Assembly: GCA_035539135.1 (NCBI GenBank)
Contig: DATLJD010000013.1
Location: 124,001-188,000, forward strand
Length of the DNA: 64,000 nucleotides
Source of the DNA: JABFWF01 sp035539135
GTDB taxonomy: Bacteria > Pseudomonadota > Gammaproteobacteria > Xanthomonadales > Xanthomonadaceae
Direction: 5' to 3'
Both the position numbers and the translations under genes were made by a program. The notes below the pieces were generated by a model, which worked only from the letters and a program-made list of their open reading frames with translations, did not search any database and was not told the origin of the DNA. This document shows, in pieces, positions 1-7,277 of the stretch. Every line of letters starts with the position of its first letter. Position 1 is the first letter of the stretch.

Positions 1-117
1 TGCGGCGCGGCGGCATGGGAGGCTCCTGACGGCAAGCCGTGCAGCCTAGCGCCTGCGCTCCGGCGCGGACCATGACGAAAGTACCGGGCCGCCGGGGAGC
101 GGCCCCGCCGCGCGGTC
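1..117. other. Window edge, no gene seen
   Basis: No credible coding region is visible before the stop codon of the first minus-strand gene. A 7-bp stem (86-92 with 99-105, GGGCCGC/GCGGCCC) lies just after that stop when read on the minus strand. It could help end the long operon, but the only T-rich stretch after it is short, so this is a weak terminator candidate. Confidence 0.3.
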
Positions 118-972
118 TCAGGGCGCCGATGGCGCCGGCGCGCCGCCCTCGGCAAGCGGCACGTGGTACTCGGCGAGCACGCGGGCGATCGCGGCGCGGT
201 TGCGCTCCAGGGCGGCGTCCAGTTCGCGCCGCAGCGCGCGGTCGCCGCGGCGCACGCCCATCGACACGTCGAAGACCATCGGCGACTGCGGGCCGTCCAG
301 CCACGGCGTGACCGGCACCAGCACGAGCGGCACCGGCGAACGCGCGGCGAACCAGCCGGCGGTCGGGCCCCACACCACCGCCACGTCGACGTCGCCGCGG
401 GCGACCGCCTCGACGATCGCCGCCTGCGGCGCGGCGCTGCGGTAATCGCCGTACACCATGTAGCCGCGCATCCTCGCCTGCAGCCCGCGCCGCGCCATCG
501 CGTGCGCCGGCGGGGTGTTGGCGCCGTCGTCGCCGACCAGCTGCACCCCGATCAGCAGCGCGCGCAGGCGCGGATCGTCGTAGGAGGACAGCGATTCGAG
601 GCCGCGATCGGCGCGGCTGACGAAGACGTAGCCCGAGCGGTAGTACGGATGGGTGGTGCCGGCCATGTCGCTGCTGCTGGCAATGCCGGGCACCACGTCG
701 CAGGCACCGGCGTTCAGCGTGTTGCGCAGCATGCCTCGCCGCTGCGCCCACCAGGTGTAGCGGACCCGCGCGCCGAGGTCGCGCGCGACGAGTTCGACGA
801 TGCGGTTCTCGAAGCCCTCGCCCGCGCGGTTGGAGAACGGCAGGTTGTTGGGATCGGCGCAGACGCGCAGCTCGCGCGCGTGCAGGGGCGCCCACGCGCA
901 GGCGGCGGCGAGCAGCAGGAGCGCGGCGCGGCGGCGCATGCGTCGCGCCGGCGTGCGGACGAACGCCGTCAT
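118..972 (-). CDS. Quinoprotein dehydrogenase-associated periplasmic binding protein (XoxJ/MxaJ-like)
   Basis: A 284-residue protein with an N-terminal signal peptide (basic MRRR stretch, Ala/Leu-rich core, cleavage near AHA-R at about residue 27). The mature part begins with the RVCADPNNLPFSN type of start seen in the solute-binding-like proteins linked to PQQ alcohol dehydrogenases (XoxJ, MxaJ). Members of this family are thought to help mature or activate the quinoprotein rather than to serve a transporter, and no permease or ATPase is nearby. The start codon overlaps the stop of the beta-propeller gene upstream (ATGA), which fixes the start and implies translational coupling. It is the last gene of the dehydrogenase-oxidase cluster. 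Family assignment is firm; the exact role is inferred. Confidence 0.85.
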   Translation of the reverse strand: MTAFVRTPARRMRRRAALLLLAAACAWAPLHARELRVCADPNNLPFSNRAGEGFENRIVELVARDLGARVRYTWWAQRRGMLRNTLNAGACDVVPGIASSSDMAGTTHPYYRSGYVFVSRADRGLESLSSYDDPRLRALLIGVQLVGDDGANTPPAHAMARRGLQARMRGYMVYGDYRSAAPQAAIVEAVARGDVDVAVVWGPTAGWFAARSPVPLVLVPVTPWLDGPQSPMVFDVSMGVRRGDRALRRELDAALERNRAAIARVLAEYHVPLAEGGAPAPSAP

Positions 973-1931
973 GGCACCACCACCACGCCCCACGGCTTGC
1001 CGCCGGTCGGCACCTTCGCCAGCACGCGGTTGGCGACGAGGTCGATCACGGTGACGTCGCCCGACAGGCCGGCCGCGGCGTACAGGCGACGGCCGGCGGG
1101 ATCCACGCCGATGCCCCAGTTGCGGAAGCCGACCGGGAAGTAGCGTCGGATCGCGTAATCGCGCGGATCCACCTCGGCGACGGCGTTGCCGCGGCCGAGC
1201 GCGACGAAGGCGCGGTCGCCGTGCAACACCAGGCCCACCGCCTGCACCGTGTCCGGCGCGCCGGAATCGCGGTCGAAGTCGATCGTGTGCAGCAGCTTGC
1301 GCGAGGGCATCTCGAACACGGCGACCGTCGCCCGCGTCTCCGACGACACCCACAGGCGGGTGCCGTCGGCGCTGAAGACCGCGTCGCGCGGCCGGGTGCC
1401 GACCATCACGCTGTCCACCAGTTCGCCGCTGCGCGCGTCGATGAAATGGACCAGGCTCGCGCTCTCGGAGGTACAGATCACCCACCGCCCGTCCGGGCTG
1501 ACCGCCATGCCCTCGGGCTCGGCGCCGACCTCGACCTCGCGCACGATCTTCTTCGCGGCGATGTCAAGGAAGGAGACCTTCGCGTCGTCCTCGTTGGCGA
1601 TGTACAGCCAGCGGCCGTCCGGGCTCAGCGCGAAGCGCTCGGGATCCGGTCCGGACGGCAAGTGGTCGACCACCTTGCGCGCCGCCAGGTCGACCACGTC
1701 GATCCGGTTGTCGTCGCTGACGGCGACGTACAGGCGCCTGCCGTCCGGACCCAGCGCCATCCCGCGCGGACGCGCGCCGACGGCGATCGCGTAGGCGGGC
1801 TTCGCCCACTGCCCGCCCTCGATCACGTGCACGACGTCGGCCTGCTCATCGGAGACGTAGGCGGTTTCCGCCCACGCCGCCGGCGCGCCGAACGCGAACA
1901 CCAGGCACACGACGGCTTCAGTCCAGCGCAT
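969..1931 (-). CDS. PQQ-associated YVTN-type beta-propeller protein
   Basis: A 320-residue secreted protein with a clear signal peptide ending in AWA-E. It then has about seven repeats of the YVTN/NHL propeller kind (recurrent SPDGRWLYIAN-like strands with GxxPxG turns). This matches the beta-propeller family that recurs beside PQQ-dependent catabolic dehydrogenases; its biochemical role is unknown. An ATG at 1931 is preferred over a GTG six bases earlier because the AAGGAGG ribosome site sits seven bases before the ATG. It overlaps the end of ctaG by 14 bases and the next gene by 4. It may be a scaffold or assembly factor for the dehydrogenase, which is inference from location only. Confidence 0.85.
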   Translation of the reverse strand: MRWTEAVVCLVFAFGAPAAWAETAYVSDEQADVVHVIEGGQWAKPAYAIAVGARPRGMALGPDGRRLYVAVSDDNRIDVVDLAARKVVDHLPSGPDPERFALSPDGRWLYIANEDDAKVSFLDIAAKKIVREVEVGAEPEGMAVSPDGRWVICTSESASLVHFIDARSGELVDSVMVGTRPRDAVFSADGTRLWVSSETRATVAVFEMPSRKLLHTIDFDRDSGAPDTVQAVGLVLHGDRAFVALGRGNAVAEVDPRDYAIRRYFPVGFRNWGIGVDPAGRRLYAAAGLSGDVTVIDLVANRVLAKVPTGGKPWGVVVVP

Positions 1932-2805
1932 CCGCACGCCTCCTTCCCTCGCCCAGCCAGCGTCCCAGCAGCAACAGGCCCGCGCCCGCGTGCACCAGGC
2001 CGCCCGGCACCCACATCAGCAATCCGGCCAGTTGCTGGTCCTCGGCCGGGGTCAGGCCGAACGCGTCCAGCCCGCTCGCCGCGTAACCGGCGTACCAGGG
2101 GCTCGACGACAGCGCCATCAGCGCCCCGAGCGCGCCGCTCACCGTCGCGGTGAAGAACAGGCAGCCGACCGCCAGGCCGACGCGATGCCGGCCGTGCCCG
2201 CACACCATCGCCCACCAGAACAGCAGCGCCGTCGCGAGGAAGCACAGGTGCTGCACGATGTGCCAGCCGTCATGCGCCAGCGCGAGGTCGAACAGGCGCG
2301 GCGCGTGCCACAGCCACAAGGCGGCCGCCTGCAACAGGGTTGCGACGACCGGTGCGGTCAGCCGGCGCCAGCCCGGCGCGATGCCGCGCCCGAACGCCGC
2401 CAGCGCCTGCCGCCCGCGCGACGGAAACGCCCACAGCGCGACGCCGAGCGGCCGCGCCAGCACCAGCAGCGGCGCCGCGACCAGCATCAGCAGTTCGTGC
2501 TCGAGCATGTGCGCGGCGAACGAACGCTCGCCGGCGGCGTGCAGCGGGGACACCAGCGCGCCGGCGAGCACCGCCCAGCCGGCGAGGAACCAGCCCGCGC
2601 CCGCGCGGTGCGCCGCCGCCACGGTCGAGCGCGCGCGCAGGCGCAGCCAGCCGGTCCCGTACCAGGCCAGCGCCAGCGCCAGCGGCACCGTCACCCACGC
2701 GTCGAAGGTCCAGTCCGGCGCGCCGTGCGCGTGGCCGCCGTGCGCACCGGCCGCGCCCGCGACGCAGGCCAGCGCGATTCCGGCGGCGACGTGAGGCAGC
2801 CTCAT
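1918..2805 (-). CDS. ctaG: caa3-type cytochrome oxidase assembly protein CtaG
   Basis: A 295-residue multi-pass membrane protein with a leading signal-like segment, a His-rich stretch (HGGHAHGA) and about seven hydrophobic helices. Conserved features of the caa3_CtaG family are visible, including HMLEHELLM in an early helix and WHAPRLFDLAL and HIVQHLCF in the middle. Family members are needed for a functional caa3 oxidase in Bacillus and are thought to act in copper delivery to CuB. This is not the Cox11-type CtaG. The start overlaps the preceding gene by ATGA. Placement directly after subunits II, I and III of a caa3-type oxidase supports the assignment. Confidence 0.88.
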   Translation of the reverse strand: MRLPHVAAGIALACVAGAAGAHGGHAHGAPDWTFDAWVTVPLALALAWYGTGWLRLRARSTVAAAHRAGAGWFLAGWAVLAGALVSPLHAAGERSFAAHMLEHELLMLVAAPLLVLARPLGVALWAFPSRGRQALAAFGRGIAPGWRRLTAPVVATLLQAAALWLWHAPRLFDLALAHDGWHIVQHLCFLATALLFWWAMVCGHGRHRVGLAVGCLFFTATVSGALGALMALSSSPWYAGYAASGLDAFGLTPAEDQQLAGLLMWVPGGLVHAGAGLLLLGRWLGEGRRRADALD

Positions 2806-3131
2806 GGCGCGCACGACGGCAGGATGAAGCCGGCCATGGTCTGCCAGAGCACCAGCAGCGCGAACAACGCCGCCGCCATCAGGCTCATCTGCGCAACGAA
2901 GCGGCGCGCCGAGTCCGATGCCGGGTGCGCGCGCAGCGCGCGCCAGGAAATCCACGCGCCGAGCGCGATCAGCGCCAGCGCGGCCAGGCCGACGAACAGG
3001 TTGCCGTCCCCCAGCCGGCAATCGAAATGCAACGCGTCCGACACCAGCTGGTGCTGCCCGCCGGCCGCCAGCATGCCCGCGACCAGCCCGGCCCAGGGCC
3101 GCAGTTCGCTCAGATCCGGACGACCGCTCAT
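2802..3131 (-). CDS. Small three-helix membrane protein of the oxidase cluster
   Basis: A 109-residue protein that I do not recognise. Three hydrophobic segments are visible, at about residues 8-30, 45-65 and 77-103, with a short hydrophilic N-terminus. It lies 10 bases after coxC and its stop overlaps the ctaG start (ATGA), so it is almost certainly co-translated with oxidase genes. Size and position fit an accessory or fourth subunit of the oxidase, or an assembly helper. No motif proves this. Confidence 0.75.
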   Translation of the reverse strand: MSGRPDLSELRPWAGLVAGMLAAGGQHQLVSDALHFDCRLGDGNLFVGLAALALIALGAWISWRALRAHPASDSARRFVAQMSLMAAALFALLVLWQTMAGFILPSCAP

Positions 3132-3141
3132 GCGCGCCTCC

Positions 3142-3750
3142 TCACAGCCACCGCGGCGTCCAGTACACGACGCCATACAGGATCACCCAGCTCCAGACGA
3201 TGAAGTGCCAGTACAGCGCGTTGTCGGCGACGTCGGAGAACTTGCGCCCGTCGACCTTCTTGAGGAACACCAGCGCCGCCAGCACCGCGCTGTCGTAGAC
3301 GTCGGTGGCCATGTGCAGGGTATGCAGGGCGAGGATCGCCCACACGATCGAGCCGTAGGCATTGGTGTCCCAGCGCACGTTGAGCGCGGTGAACTCGAAC
3401 GCGCGCACGACCAGCAGGGCCAGGCCGATCGAGACGATCAGCACCAGGCCGATGCGCACGCCGGCGAGGTCGTAGTGCTCGGCGCGCTTCTTGAGCCACT
3501 GGTTGGGGATCTCGCTGAGCAGCGCCAGCAGGGTGAACAGCGAGCCCCACAGGAGCGACGGCGGCGGGTTCACCGGCGGCCAGCCGGGTTCGTTCGGCAG
3601 CAGGAAGTAGTACGCGCCGATCGCCAGCACGAAGCCCATGCCCTCGATCAGCATGAAACCGACCACGCCCCACCAGCCGAGGCTGGTCGAGCCGAAGGCA
3701 TGGTCCGGCAAGTCGGACAGGTCGCCGACGACGGTGGTGGCGCGCCTCAT
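3142..3750 (-). CDS. coxC: Cytochrome c oxidase subunit III
   Basis: A 202-residue heme-copper oxidase subunit III with five membrane helices, the usual count for the short caa3/bo3-type form. Family signatures include WWGVVGFMLIEG in the first helix and the LHTLHMATDVYD stretch, with the conserved His residues of this family. Subunit III does not bind metal but supports proton uptake and stability of subunit I. The start ATG overlaps the coxA stop (ATGA). Confidence 0.92.
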   Translation of the reverse strand: MRRATTVVGDLSDLPDHAFGSTSLGWWGVVGFMLIEGMGFVLAIGAYYFLLPNEPGWPPVNPPPSLLWGSLFTLLALLSEIPNQWLKKRAEHYDLAGVRIGLVLIVSIGLALLVVRAFEFTALNVRWDTNAYGSIVWAILALHTLHMATDVYDSAVLAALVFLKKVDGRKFSDVADNALYWHFIVWSWVILYGVVYWTPRWL

Positions 3751-5666
3751 GCCGCGCCTCCCAGGCTCGGTTGCGAGCGCTTGGGCCAGAACCAGGCGGT
3801 CAGCGCGATCGCCAGCGGGATCGCGCCCCACACCACGCCCTTGGCCTGGAAGATGGACCACACGAACAGCAGGGTGAGCGCCAGCGCCGACCACAGCGGC
3901 CAGATGCTCGGGTCCGGCAGCGCCCAGCGGGTCGCCGGCAGCGCGTCGATCGAACTGCTGAGCAGCCCCTCGCGCTTGTCGCGCGCGAGCCCGGTCATCA
4001 CCGGCACCGGCTGGTCGAGCGGCCACAGCGGGGTGCGGCCGGTGACCACCGGCACCTCCTCGAAGTTGTACGGCGGCGGCGGAGAGCGGGTCGCCCACGC
4101 CAGGTCGGACGCGTTCCACGGGTTGTCGCCGGCCGGGCGGCCGCCGCGGGTCGGGCGCAGCGCCAGCGCGACGTTCGCCACGAACAGCAGCACGCTGCCG
4201 GCGATCATCCACGCGCCCAGCGAGGCGACGAGGTTGGGCAGGGTCCAGCCGAGCTCCGAGGCGTAGGTGTACACCCGCCGCGGCATGCCCATCAGGCCGA
4301 GCAGGTGCATCGGGAAGAAGGTGACGTTGAGGCCGACGAAGAACAGCCAGAACTGCGCGCGCCCGGCCGTCTCGCTCAGCATCCGCCCGGTGAACTTCGG
4401 GAACCAGTAGTAGATCGCGCCCATCAGCGGGAACACCGCGCCGCCGATCAGCACGTAGTGCAGGTGCGCGACCACGAAGTAGGTGTCGTGCAGCTGCAGG
4501 TCGAGCGGCACCGCGGCCACCATCACCCCGGTCATGCCGCCGATCACGAACAGCGCGAAGAAGCCCAGCACGTACAGCAGCGGCGTCGCGATCGTGAGCC
4601 GCCCGCTCCACAGGGTGGCGATCCAGCAGTAGATCTGCACCCCGGTGGGAATCGCGATCAGCATGCTCGCGGCGGTGTAGAAGGCGTTGCCCAGCGGCGG
4701 CAGGCCGGTCGCGAACATGTGGTGCACCCACAGCCCGAACGACAGGAAGCCGGTCGCGACCAACGCCAGCACCATCGCCGGGTAGGCCACGATCGGCCGC
4801 CGGGCGAAGGTCTCCACGATCTGCGAGATCATTCCCAGCGCCGGCAGGAAGATGATGTAGACCTCGGGGTGGCCGAAGAACCAGAACAGGTGCTGCCACA
4901 GCAGCGCGTCGCCGCCCTCGGCCGGGTTGTAGAACTGGGTGCCGACCAGGCGGTCGGCGAGCAGGAAGGAACTGCCGACCATCACCGACGGCATCGCGAA
5001 GATCACCATCAGGCTGGTGATCAGCATCGACCACACGAACAGCGGGATGCGCGACAGCTTCATGCCCGGCGCGCGCATCGCGAGGATGGTCGCGACCAGC
5101 TCCACCGCGATGCACAGCGCGGCGACCTCGGTGAAGGTGATCAGCTGCGCGTAGAAGTCGCTGCGCTTGCCCGCCGAGAATTCCGGCCCGGACAGCGGCG
5201 TGTAGCCGGTCCAGCCCGCCTCCGGCCCGATGTCTAGGAAGAAGGCGACGAAGATCATGATCCCGCCGAACAGGTACACCCAGTAGCTGAAGGCGTTCAG
5301 GCGCGGGAACGCGATGTTCCGCGCGCCGACCATCAGCGGCACCATGTAGACCGCGACCGCCTCCATCACCGGCACCGCGAACAGGAACATCATCACGCTG
5401 CCGTGCATGGAGAACAGCTGGTTGTAGCGGTCCGGGCCGACCACGTCGTTGTTCGCGTAGGCCAGCTGGGTACGCATCACCAGGGCGAGGACGCCGGCCA
5501 GTGCGAAGAACACCATCGCGGTGGTGATGTAGCGCCGCGCGACGCGCTTGTGGTCCACCGTGGTGAGCCAGCCGATGAAGCCGGGGCGATCGGCCCAGAC
5601 CGCCTCGAGTTCGTCGAGCGCGCGGTCGCGTTCTTCCGGGCTGGCCGGCGCGGCCGGCGTGCTCAT
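3747..5666 (-). CDS. coxA: Cytochrome c oxidase subunit I (caa3 type)
   Basis: A 639-residue catalytic subunit of the A-family heme-copper oxidases. The heme and CuB ligands are visible: an early HGSVMMF for low-spin heme, HPEVYI with the crosslinked His-Tyr pair, the His-His pair in VHHMFATG, and the HLHYVLIGG pair for the two hemes. After the usual twelve helices there is a C-terminal extension (about residues 520-639) with two more hydrophobic segments, as in caa3-type enzymes where this part resembles the start of subunit III. The ATG at 5666 is preferred over a TTG 21 bases upstream because a GGAG lies about nine bases before it. It lies 46 bases after coxB, the largest gap within the cluster. 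Confidence 0.93.
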   Translation of the reverse strand: MSTPAAPASPEERDRALDELEAVWADRPGFIGWLTTVDHKRVARRYITTAMVFFALAGVLALVMRTQLAYANNDVVGPDRYNQLFSMHGSVMMFLFAVPVMEAVAVYMVPLMVGARNIAFPRLNAFSYWVYLFGGIMIFVAFFLDIGPEAGWTGYTPLSGPEFSAGKRSDFYAQLITFTEVAALCIAVELVATILAMRAPGMKLSRIPLFVWSMLITSLMVIFAMPSVMVGSSFLLADRLVGTQFYNPAEGGDALLWQHLFWFFGHPEVYIIFLPALGMISQIVETFARRPIVAYPAMVLALVATGFLSFGLWVHHMFATGLPPLGNAFYTAASMLIAIPTGVQIYCWIATLWSGRLTIATPLLYVLGFFALFVIGGMTGVMVAAVPLDLQLHDTYFVVAHLHYVLIGGAVFPLMGAIYYWFPKFTGRMLSETAGRAQFWLFFVGLNVTFFPMHLLGLMGMPRRVYTYASELGWTLPNLVASLGAWMIAGSVLLFVANVALALRPTRGGRPAGDNPWNASDLAWATRSPPPPYNFEEVPVVTGRTPLWPLDQPVPVMTGLARDKREGLLSSSIDALPATRWALPDPSIWPLWSALALTLLFVWSIFQAKGVVWGAIPLAIALTAWFWPKRSQPSLGGAA

Positions 5667-5712
5667 CGGGCGGGCTCCGGCCTGCAAGGCGTGGTGGCGG
5701 ACATCGCCTGCA

Positions 5713-6711
5713 TCAGTGCAGCTCCATCAGGTAGTCGGTGACGGCGGCGAGGTCCGCGTTGTTCAGCGGCACGGCGGGCATGTTGACGCCGGGCTTGTGC
5801 CGCTGCGGGTCGGCGATCCAGGCCGCGAGCTCCTCGCGGGTGAGCGGCAGCGCGCCCGCCGCCAGCGTGCGCCGCGACGCCAGGTGGGTGAGGTCGGGGC
5901 CGGTCACGCCCCCGGCACCGGCGCCGCGCACGGTGTGGCACAGCGCGCAGGCGGTGCGGGCGAACACCTGCTGCCCGCGCCGGGCCGACGCGCTCGCCGG
6001 TGGCGCGGCCGGGCGCCGCTGGGCAGCCCGCCACCGGTCGAACGCCCGCGCGTCCAGCACCTCCACGTCCAGCGCCATGTTCGCGTGCTGCAGCCCGCAG
6101 AATTCCGCGCACTGGCCGCGATAGCGCCCGGTCCGGCGCGGCGTCATCACGATCACGTTGGCGCGGCCGGGAACGAGGTCCTCCTTGCCCGCCAGCACCG
6201 GCACCCACAGGCTGTGGATGACGTCGGTCGCGCGCAGCTCGATCCGTGCGGGACGGTCGACCGGCAGGCGCAGTTCGTTCGCGGTGACGAAACGGAGCGA
6301 GGGCTCGGGGTCGAGGTACTCGACCTGCCACCACCACTGCTTGGCGGTGATGCGCACGTTGAGCGGGTCCGACACCGGCGCGTGCAACCGGCGGTCCACC
6401 GCGAAGCTGGCCGCGGTGAGCACCGTCAGCAGCGCGGCGACCACCAGCGCGAACACCAGCAAGCCGCGCTCGATCCCCCGATCACCAGCCACCGCGTGGC
6501 CGCGCCCGCGGTTGCGCAACAGGGCGAAGGCGACGCCCGCGAGCACCAGCAGGTACATGCCGCCGCAGATCCACAGCATCAGCTGCCACAGGCCGTGGAT
6601 CGCGCGCGCCTGGTCGCCGGCCGGCGCCAGCGAGGACTGCACCGCGTTGCAGCCCGCCAGCGGCAGCGCCGCGCAGGCCAGCGCGCACAGCAGGACGCGG
6701 CGCCCGCTCAC
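5713..6711 (-). CDS. coxB: Cytochrome c oxidase subunit II fused to cytochrome c (caa3 type)
   Basis: A 332-residue protein starting with GTG, whose GTGA overlaps the preceding cytochrome stop. A lipobox (PLAGC, Cys at about 21) predicts lipid anchoring, followed by two membrane helices (about 43-65 and 83-103). The CuA site is complete: His near 166, then C-A-E-F-C at 201-205, His 209 and Met 212. The aromatic QWWWQ electron-entry patch sits near 125. A C-terminal cytochrome c domain carries a CALCH heme site near 255-259. The fusion defines a caa3 oxidase, which can accept electrons directly from a soluble or anchored cytochrome c. Here the obvious donor is the lipoprotein cytochrome encoded next to it. 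Confidence 0.93.
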   Translation of the reverse strand: MSGRRVLLCALACAALPLAGCNAVQSSLAPAGDQARAIHGLWQLMLWICGGMYLLVLAGVAFALLRNRGRGHAVAGDRGIERGLLVFALVVAALLTVLTAASFAVDRRLHAPVSDPLNVRITAKQWWWQVEYLDPEPSLRFVTANELRLPVDRPARIELRATDVIHSLWVPVLAGKEDLVPGRANVIVMTPRRTGRYRGQCAEFCGLQHANMALDVEVLDARAFDRWRAAQRRPAAPPASASARRGQQVFARTACALCHTVRGAGAGGVTGPDLTHLASRRTLAAGALPLTREELAAWIADPQRHKPGVNMPAVPLNNADLAAVTDYLMELH

Positions 6712-7277
6712 GGTTGCGGCACCGTCTGCGCGCTGGGGTCGCCGCCACGCGGGTCCTGCTCCGGCAGTTCGGTCATCGGCGGCGTCGAACGCATCGCGTC
6801 GCGCCGGCTCGGCACCGCGTCCTTGCGGATGTTGCCCGACAGCGAACGCACGTAGGCGGCCAGCTGCCACGCCTGCTGGTCGGTGAGCTTGCCGCGCCAG
6901 GCCGGCATGCCGTTCGGCCGGCCCTCGAGGATCGACGCGTGGATCTGATCGATGCTGCCGCCGTAGCGCCACTGGTCGTCCATCAGCGCGGGACCGATCG
7001 CGCCGCCGCCGTTGCCGTGGCAGCCGTTGCAGTTGAACCAGGTGAACCACTTGCCGCCCTGGCCGACGTGGTAGGCGTTGTTCTCGTAGTGGCGGCCTAT
7101 CTCGGTCGGCGGCGGTCCGGGCTGGACGGCGCCCGCCTGCAGCGCCGACATGCGCGGGTGTTCCGCCGCCGCCTGCGCGGGCGCGGCGTGGTACTCGCGC
7201 CGCTCGCGCTCGCAGCCGGCGAGCAGCAGCAGCGCCAGCGCGCAGGCCGCGCTAGCGGGCAGGCAGCGCGAACACAT
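6708..7277 (-). CDS. Lipoprotein cytochrome c, probable electron acceptor of the PQQ dehydrogenase
   Basis: A 189-residue protein with a strong lipobox (LLLLAGC, Cys 22) and one c-type heme site (CNGCH, about residues 83-87). GMPAW downstream probably supplies the axial Met. About 35 low-complexity residues at each end look like linkers. The ATG at 7277 has GGAGGG seven bases upstream and lies inside the end of the dehydrogenase gene (26-base overlap). In lanthanide and calcium methanol dehydrogenase systems a dedicated cytochrome c (XoxG or MxaG) takes electrons from PQQ. This protein is placed for that role, although its sequence is not a textbook XoxG. Membrane anchoring would keep it close to the oxidase. 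Confidence 0.88.
   Translation of the reverse strand: MCSRCLPASAACALALLLLAGCERERREYHAAPAQAAAEHPRMSALQAGAVQPGPPPTEIGRHYENNAYHVGQGGKWFTWFNCNGCHGNGGGAIGPALMDDQWRYGGSIDQIHASILEGRPNGMPAWRGKLTDQQAWQLAAYVRSLSGNIRKDAVPSRRDAMRSTPPMTELPEQDPRGGDPSAQTVPQP

Noticed and set aside
1990..4266. A 758-codon open frame on the plus strand
   Set aside because: It is antisense to ctaG, coxC and part of coxA, and rich in Arg, Gln and His, the mark of a GC-rich shadow frame.
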